This document shows, one piece after another, positions 59,264 through 64,000 of a DNA stretch of 64,000 bases (position 1 is the first letter of the stretch; each line of letters opens with the position of its first letter). The notes beneath the pieces are model-generated. The model was not told the DNA's origin. It ran no database searches and saw nothing but the letters and a program-made list of their open reading frames with translations. The stretch covers positions 1 through 64,000 of the forward strand of contig CAADTP010000015.1 in assembly GCA_900751995.1 (NCBI GenBank). The letters run 5' to 3'. The stretch comes from Lachnospiraceae bacterium. Lineage in GTDB: Bacteria > Bacillota > Clostridia > Lachnospirales > Lachnospiraceae. Position numbers and translations under genes: made by a program.

Positions 59264-60469
59264 TCATCCGATAAAAAAATTCGTCAGATCCTGATTTGTA
59301 AAAGAATAGTGGATATCAAAAAAGTATTTCATGGCTCCGTTCAGGAACGAATCACTCTGGAGCTGGGAGTAACGGACAGTCACGTTATCTACCATCCTGC
59401 GGAACCCGGTTTTTTTCAGGTCTTCCCGTACTTCATTGAGAAAATATTCGCCAAGATCCGGAATCTTTCCGCCAAGAACGATCAGAGATGGATTTACGGT
59501 ACTGATCAGATTACTCAGGGCGATGGACAGCTCCCATGCCATCTCCTTTACCATAGCAAGAGCGGTTGGATCGCGGAAGGTGGCAGCCTTTCCCAGATCT
59601 GAGAAGGTGATTTCTGAAAGTGCGCTTAAGGATGGAATCTGTCCGAATTCCGGGATCCTGTTTTTCAGAGCCTGCTCCGAGATCATAACTTCCAGACATC
59701 CGTGATTTCCGCAGATACATTCCGGACCGTGAGGATCAATGGAATAATGGCCGAACTGGGTAAAGGAACCGCTGGCAGTTCCGAGCATACTCCCTTCTGT
59801 GAAAAGGGTGGCACCGATGCCGCGGCCGAAATTGAGAAAAGCAAAATTTTTCTCTTTTATATTACCATAGACCTTTTCTGCGTAGGAATAGCAGGCGGTA
59901 TCATTGAGAAGATCAACCGGGTATCCCGGGAATGCAGTCTTCAGAGATTTAATGATCTGAGTGCTTTCCATGGAAGGCAGATTCAAGGTCGTGGAATATA
60001 CTTCATTGCTGGAGGCGTCGATCATGGCGGACATTACTATGCAGATGCCAAGGATACGGTCAGGAGCACAGTGTTCCAGAATGGATTCCCGGAAACAGGA
60101 GCCGGAGCATGCGACATGATTTTCATTTTCGGAAAGCTTCCGTGATTCATGAAAGACGGAAGTACCGGCAATGTCCACAAGATAAGCTTCGACAGCATTT
60201 TCATGCCAGTTCATGACAACAACGTAGTAGCTGTTCATCCGGACCTGAAGGCAGTTCGGCTTACGTCCGATGCTGTCGGATTCTCCGATACCGCTGTCCA
60301 CAATGAATCCCCGTTCGATCAGTTCATCTACAAGAGTAGATACGGTTGTTTTGCTGAGCTTCGTCTGCTTGGCAAGGTGTGCTCTGGATATTCCGGGACT
60401 GGAATAGATGGAAGTATAGAGCCGTTTCATATTCGTGTTCTTAATAACCTGCTGATTAACAAGTTTCAT
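59264..60469 (-). CDS. ROK-family transcriptional regulator (NagC/XylR type)
   Basis: 401 residues. An N-terminal winged helix (SRAHLAKQTKLSKTTVSTLVDELIERGFI) is followed by a ROK sugar-kinase-like domain. The ROK signature includes GRGIGATLF, GHYSIDPHG and the zinc motif CICGNHGC followed by LE. It probably represses the neighbouring oxidoreductase and sugar ABC genes until a sugar binds. TTAGT/ACTAA (60519-60539) in its own promoter region is a candidate operator. It is divergent from the operon starting at 60967. Confidence 0.9.
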   Translation of the reverse strand: MKLVNQQVIKNTNMKRLYTSIYSSPGISRAHLAKQTKLSKTTVSTLVDELIERGFIVDSGIGESDSIGRKPNCLQVRMNSYYVVVMNWHENAVEAYLVDIAGTSVFHESRKLSENENHVACSGSCFRESILEHCAPDRILGICIVMSAMIDASSNEVYSTTLNLPSMESTQIIKSLKTAFPGYPVDLLNDTACYSYAEKVYGNIKEKNFAFLNFGRGIGATLFTEGSMLGTASGSFTQFGHYSIDPHGPECICGNHGCLEVMISEQALKNRIPEFGQIPSLSALSEITFSDLGKAATFRDPTALAMVKEMAWELSIALSNLISTVNPSLIVLGGKIPDLGEYFLNEVREDLKKTGFRRMVDNVTVRYSQLQSDSFLNGAMKYFFDIHYSFTNQDLTNFFIG

Positions 60470-60966
60470 AGTTTCTTTTCATCTCCAATCCTTTAAAAAT
60501 AAACGGTACCGAAAAATATTAGTAAAGTCTCCGCACTAAATATATCCTATCATAGATACAGAAAATAATCAATATGTGGCTGTACAAAGAAAATATTGAC
60601 TATCATAGAAGAAAAAATGTAAAAATACGACAATTCTAAAATGAAGAGCAATATAACACAGGCATTTTTTTGGAAGACTGGTAAAAAAATGGAGATAAAT
60701 AGTACAGTGACAGGAATAATTGATTACAAATGCGCAAAATACACAAAAAAATACTTGAAATATTGTTTATTATACAAGAAATGCACATTGAAAGACGGAA
60801 AAACGGGAAAGAATATTGACAGATACGGCAAAGGATGCTATCCTAAATCCAAGCTAAGAGCAGCAAAAAAGAGAGCTTGTAGCAAGAAACACAGACATTT
60901 TTGCAAAAAGCTTTTATTTTTTGGAATATTAGTTAGGCCACTGGACAAATAAAGAGAGGTAGAGAG
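60470..60966. other. Divergent control region between the ROK regulator and the sugar operon
   Basis: AT-rich, with no supported gene. On the minus strand TTGATT, a 17-base spacer and TAGGAT form a promoter candidate for the ROK gene, followed by the inverted repeat TTAGT (60519-60523)/ACTAA (60535-60539). On the plus strand the promoter at 60816-60844 serves the oxidoreductase operon. Confidence 0.55.
60816..60844 (+). promoter_or_regulatory. Promoter of the second Gfo/Idh/MocA-ABC operon
   Basis: TTGACA (60816-60821), 17-base spacer, TATCCT (60839-60844). The leader is about 115 bases. TTAGTTAGG near 60929 resembles one half of the proposed ROK site. Confidence 0.72.
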
Positions 60967-62004
60967 ATGAGAATAGGCGTGATTGGATGCGGCGGAATGG
61001 GAACGACTCATTACTTATCCCTGAAAGTCTTATCAGAAAAAGAGGATGATGTTGAGGTAGTTGCCCTGTCTGACTGCAGAAAAGAATTTCTGGACAAAGC
61101 GGCATCATATTTTCCGGAAGCTGCCACATATGAATACGGAATGGAACTGATCGAAAAGGAGCAGCTGGATATTGTACATATCTGTCTTCCAAGCTATCTG
61201 CATGCAGAACATGCAGTGAGGGCACTGGAAAAAGGGATGAATGTACTGGTGGAAAAACCGGTATGTCTGACCGAAGAGGATTGCCAGATGCTTCTTGAAG
61301 CAGAAAAAAGATCCGGGAAGAAGGTTATGGTAGGCCAGGTAGTACGTTCCTTTGAGGAATATAAATATCTGAAGGAAGCTTACGACACAGAAAAATTCGG
61401 AAAGCTGAAATCCATTACTATGGAGCGTATCAGCGGAGATGTGAAATGGGGATTTGAGGACTGGTTCCATAATGAAGAAAAGAGTGGTTCCGTTGTGCTG
61501 GATCTTCACGTACATGATCTTGATTTTCTGCGTTATATGCTGGGTGAGCCGGACAGCTTCCAGGTAAAAGCCAGCAGATTTGAAAGTGGCATGATCAATC
61601 ATATCATCACGGAGTATGAATTCGGAGATGTTTTTGCTACAGCAGAGGGTATTTGGGATGAGTCATCGGCAATGAAGTTCCATGCAGCGTTCCGTGCACA
61701 TTTTGAGGATGCTACGATAGAATTTAACGGTGCTCAGTCACCGAGCCTGACAGTATATAAGAAAGACGGAACTGTGGAGACGCCAGAGCTCAAAGCTGAA
61801 TATGAAGGCGAGAGTGATGTGGCGGGAATCAATGTCTCCAATCTGGGACCATATTATACAGAGATCAAATATTTCCAGGAATGCGTCAGAGAAGATAAAC
61901 CTGTAGAGGTTGCTCCTCTGATCGAAGGAGTAAGATCCGTACAGCTTGGGATTAAAGAGTGGAATGCGGCAAAAGAGTATGTAAACGCACACGAAAGTAA
62001 ATAA
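60967..62004 (+). CDS. Gfo/Idh/MocA-family oxidoreductase
   Basis: 345 residues with GAGAGGTAGAGAG before the ATG. IGVIGCGGMGTTHYLSL is the dinucleotide fold and VEKPVCLTEEDCQ holds the conserved Lys-Pro. VVLDLHVHDLDFLRYMLGEP contains the catalytic His helix. It probably oxidises the sugar or sugar derivative imported by the ABC system that follows. Its stop overlaps an in-frame ATG of the following frame, but the real start of the binding protein is 63 bases later. Confidence 0.9.
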   Translation: MRIGVIGCGGMGTTHYLSLKVLSEKEDDVEVVALSDCRKEFLDKAASYFPEAATYEYGMELIEKEQLDIVHICLPSYLHAEHAVRALEKGMNVLVEKPVCLTEEDCQMLLEAEKRSGKKVMVGQVVRSFEEYKYLKEAYDTEKFGKLKSITMERISGDVKWGFEDWFHNEEKSGSVVLDLHVHDLDFLRYMLGEPDSFQVKASRFESGMINHIITEYEFGDVFATAEGIWDESSAMKFHAAFRAHFEDATIEFNGAQSPSLTVYKKDGTVETPELKAEYEGESDVAGINVSNLGPYYTEIKYFQECVREDKPVEVAPLIEGVRSVQLGIKEWNAAKEYVNAHESK

Positions 62005-62066
62005 TGAAATTTTCACTGAAGGCAGTGAGAAAAAATAAAAAAGCTATTCAAAAGGAGGATATGCAA

Positions 62067-63311
62067 ATGAAAAAAAGAGTGATTTCTATTCTGTTATCAA
62101 CAGCAATGATCTCATCAATGGTAGTTGCAGGAGGGGTAACTGCACATGCTGAGGAAAATGTAACACTGAATGTATTTGATGCACATGCTTATGGTCTGGA
62201 TGAGTACGACGAGATGGTAAAAGCCTTCGAGGAATCACATCCGGGTGTGACTGTTGATGTACAGCATGCAGCCAACGATTACGACACACTGCTTCAGTCC
62301 AGAGTAAACTCCGGTGATATACCAGACGTATTTGATGCTGAGGCCGGAACAAAAGCGAAAATGTATTATGATTACGCTTACGACTGGAGCAATGATACAG
62401 AAGTTCTGGACAAGTTCAATGAGGACGCTGTAAACCTTGGAAAAGATGACGAGGGAAATGTAAAATCTCTTCCATGGACCTATGAGAACATGGGCCTGAT
62501 CTACAACAAGGACTGCTTTGAGAAAGCTGGTATCGACAAGCTTCCGACAAACATGGATGAGCTGGAAGAGGCATGCAAGAAGCTGAAGGATGCAGGCATC
62601 ACTCCGTTTGCACTTGCTGCAAAGGAAACATGGGTATTAGGACAGGTTGCAACACATTTCATGATCGACAAAGACAAAACAGCTGCTGAGACAGTAGATG
62701 CGATCAAATCCGGTGAGACAGCATTTGCAGATATGCCTAACTGGGAGAACCTTTACAAATTCCTTGATCTTGCTGTAGAGTATGGTCCGGACAAGCCGCT
62801 TGAGGTTGACTGGGAGACATCAGAGAATATGCTTGCAAACGGCGAAGCAGCTATGATCCATATGGGTGATTGGTGCCAGTCTACACTGGATTCCTTTAAT
62901 CCGGATGCAAATCTTGCATTTCTTCCATTTCCGGTAGGCGCCGGTGAAGATGATGCAACTGTATTATCCTCCTGTAACTGGACTTATATTGTAAATAAAG
63001 ATTCCAAGAATCTGGATCTTGCAAAAGAGTATTGTGAGTTTATCCTTACATCCGAAGAAGGCCAGAAATGGATGGCAGAAGGTGTAGGAGCTGTTCCTGG
63101 TGCAAAGTCTGATATGGAAGTGACCGGCGCTCTTGCAAATGATGCCAAGACCTATATCGACGCTGGAAAGACAAACGGCTGGATCCACACGATTGCTCCT
63201 GGCAGCTACGCAGATGAGTGTGGTCCGTATATCCAGTCTTACATGCTTGGAGACATGAGCGCAGATGAAGTAACACAGCTCTTCCAGGATTTCTGGACAT
63301 CAGCAGAGTAA
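62067..63311 (+). CDS. Sugar ABC transporter, extracellular substrate-binding protein
   Basis: 414 residues. The ATG at 62067 was chosen because GGAGG lies eight bases upstream; an ATG at 62061 is too close and one at 62004 lacks a ribosome site. The signal peptide (MKKRVISILLSTAMISSMVV, then AGGVTAHA) has no Cys, so signal peptidase I cleavage after AHA is expected. The mature protein is a family 1 sugar-binding protein: LNVFDAHAYGLDEYDEMVKAFEESHPGV, and WTYENMGLIYNKDCFEKAGI, typical of this group. The transporter probably imports a monosaccharide, disaccharide or inositol-like compound. Confidence 0.92.
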   Translation: MKKRVISILLSTAMISSMVVAGGVTAHAEENVTLNVFDAHAYGLDEYDEMVKAFEESHPGVTVDVQHAANDYDTLLQSRVNSGDIPDVFDAEAGTKAKMYYDYAYDWSNDTEVLDKFNEDAVNLGKDDEGNVKSLPWTYENMGLIYNKDCFEKAGIDKLPTNMDELEEACKKLKDAGITPFALAAKETWVLGQVATHFMIDKDKTAAETVDAIKSGETAFADMPNWENLYKFLDLAVEYGPDKPLEVDWETSENMLANGEAAMIHMGDWCQSTLDSFNPDANLAFLPFPVGAGEDDATVLSSCNWTYIVNKDSKNLDLAKEYCEFILTSEEGQKWMAEGVGAVPGAKSDMEVTGALANDAKTYIDAGKTNGWIHTIAPGSYADECGPYIQSYMLGDMSADEVTQLFQDFWTSAE

Positions 63312-63382
63312 CAAGGAACTCCAGGAGCCGAAGAGAAACAGATTTGTTGATTTTGGGCTGACGGAATGTAACTGACAAAAGA

Positions 63383-63413
63383 GGGAGACAGGCAGCAGCT
63401 TTGCCTGTTTCCC
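63383..63413 (+). terminator. Intercistronic hairpin between binding-protein and permease genes
   Basis: GGGAGACAGGCA (63383-63394) pairs with TGCCTGTTTCCC (63402-63413) with one G-U pair and one mismatch. Third example in this window of a hairpin in this position. Confidence 0.75.
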
Positions 63414-63456
63414 AAATATAAACCAAAGAAAAAATGAATTTCTGGAGGGGATAGGA

Positions 63457-64000
63457 TTGAAAAACAAAAAAACAAAGGATCTGGCAATTTTTGCATTGTT
63501 TGTCTTTCCGGCAGTCGTTTTTGTACTGTTTGCCACAGATATTCCATTTGTAATGAATCTGTACTATTCGGTATTTAATTGGAATGGAATCGGCAAGAAC
63601 ATGGAATTTGTAGGACTTGCCAACTATGTGAAGATCTTTACTGCTGACCCGCTTTTCTGGAAAGGTGTCAGATTTACTCTTAAATTTGCAGTATTTTATG
63701 TTGTTATCGTAAACATTGTTTCTCTCACAGTCGCTATCGTAATGGCACGTGAGAACAAAGTGAACAGTCTTGGTCGTGCTTTTTATTATATTCCTTATAT
63801 CATCAGTCTGACAGCGATCAGTCTGATCTGGAAATTTATCCTGGGACCTGGCTTTGAGGCTCTTTACAGTGTTACAGGATGGGAATTCTTTAACTGGAGC
63901 TGGCTTGGAACACCGAAGCTTGCTTTTTATGTGGTTGTTGTCATGGCAGTATGGCAGAATCTTGGTTTTTACATGGTCAATTATATCGCAGGAATCATTG
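63457..64000 (+). CDS. Sugar ABC transporter permease, MalF/UgpA type, truncated by window end
   Basis: The frame starts at TTG (63457) with GGAGGGG upstream and runs off the right edge after 181 codons. KDLAIFALFVFPAVVFVLFATDIPF is the first membrane segment, then MNLYYSVFNWNGIGKNMEFVGLANYVKIF, the standard start of MalF-like permeases. The EAA loop is beyond the window. A MalG-type partner is expected next. Confidence 0.9.
   Translation, partial: MKNKKTKDLAIFALFVFPAVVFVLFATDIPFVMNLYYSVFNWNGIGKNMEFVGLANYVKIFTADPLFWKGVRFTLKFAVFYVVIVNIVSLTVAIVMARENKVNSLGRAFYYIPYIISLTAISLIWKFILGPGFEALYSVTGWEFFNWSWLGTPKLAFYVVVVMAVWQNLGFYMVNYIAGII

Noticed and set aside
60641..60952. 103-codon Lys-rich frame upstream of the second oxidoreductase
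   Set aside because: It covers the operon promoter, has no ribosome site and has AT-driven composition; no family was recognised.

Overview
The window looks like chromosomal DNA of a strictly anaerobic, low-to-mid GC Firmicute, most probably a gut Lachnospiraceae (Blautia/Ruminococcus-like). Support comes from the class III (oxygen-sensitive) ribonucleotide reductase, the Firmicute order rho-rpmE-yqhQ-prmC-prfA, AGGAGG-type ribosome sites, TTGACA/TATAAT promoters, IS200/IS605 tnpB elements, a c-di-GMP-I riboswitch and many sugar ABC transporters. The genus is inferred from gene content only. No rRNA, tRNA or CRISPR array was seen.

Layout. 1-0.9 kb: an IS605-type element with a tnpA remnant and a tnpB that runs off the left edge. 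1.1-5.9 kb: a hexonate/polyol operon (mannitol-dehydrogenase-family oxidoreductase, GntP permease, HPr-like/PfkB fusion kinase, VOC protein). 6.0-9.6 kb: GntR regulator, APC permease and a beta-lactamase-fold hydrolase. 9.8-12.2 kb and 24.5-26.0 kb: an LRR protein, a VWA protein and a MoxR-type AAA+ ATPase that look like one chaperone system, separated by a 12-kb beta-glucoside island (two GH94 phosphorylases, AraC regulator, ABC transporter, permuted GH3). 26.2-29.5 kb: GntR-controlled malate operon. 29.7-31.3 kb: hisC and a small membrane protein. 31.3-37.6 kb (minus): a type IV pilus/type II secretion-like operon interrupted by a decayed tnpB. 37.7-39.0 kb: a c-di-GMP-I riboswitch leading into a lethal-factor-fold metalloprotease. 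39.2-48.8 kb: housekeeping genes rho, rpmE, yqhQ, prmC, prfA, a nucleotidyltransferase, glmM, a TPR lipoprotein and hflX. 49.0-51.4 kb: nrdD with a fused glutaredoxin-like domain and candidate NrdR boxes. 51.4-52.6 kb: a gene-free repeat region. 52.6-55.2 kb: ACT protein, azlCD, dapF. 55.5-58.1 kb: an amino-acid ABC operon whose binding protein is circularly permuted. 58.2-64 kb: a ROK regulator, two Gfo/Idh/MocA oxidoreductases and the start of another sugar ABC operon.

How parts work together. The 12.3-24.3 kb island imports a beta-linked glucooligosaccharide and splits it by phosphorolysis (GH94) or hydrolysis (GH3). A 20-bp motif lies at the same distance from the -10 box of both of its promoters, so the AraC protein probably controls both. 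In all three ABC operons the binding-protein gene is separated from the permease gene by a strong hairpin, a common way to make binding protein in excess. None of the three binding proteins has a normal lipobox, although other lipoproteins in the window do.

Most notable observations: (i) the circularly permuted amino-acid binding protein; (ii) two inverted copies of a ~155-bp element whose 12-bp stem covaries between copies, next to a tandem-repeat array; (iii) the c-di-GMP riboswitch and protease beside a pilus-like locus whose only ATPase is PilT-like; (iv) the split MoxR/VWA/LRR system with a degenerate protease motif; (v) a sugar kinase with an HPr-like domain that has lost its phosphorylatable histidine.
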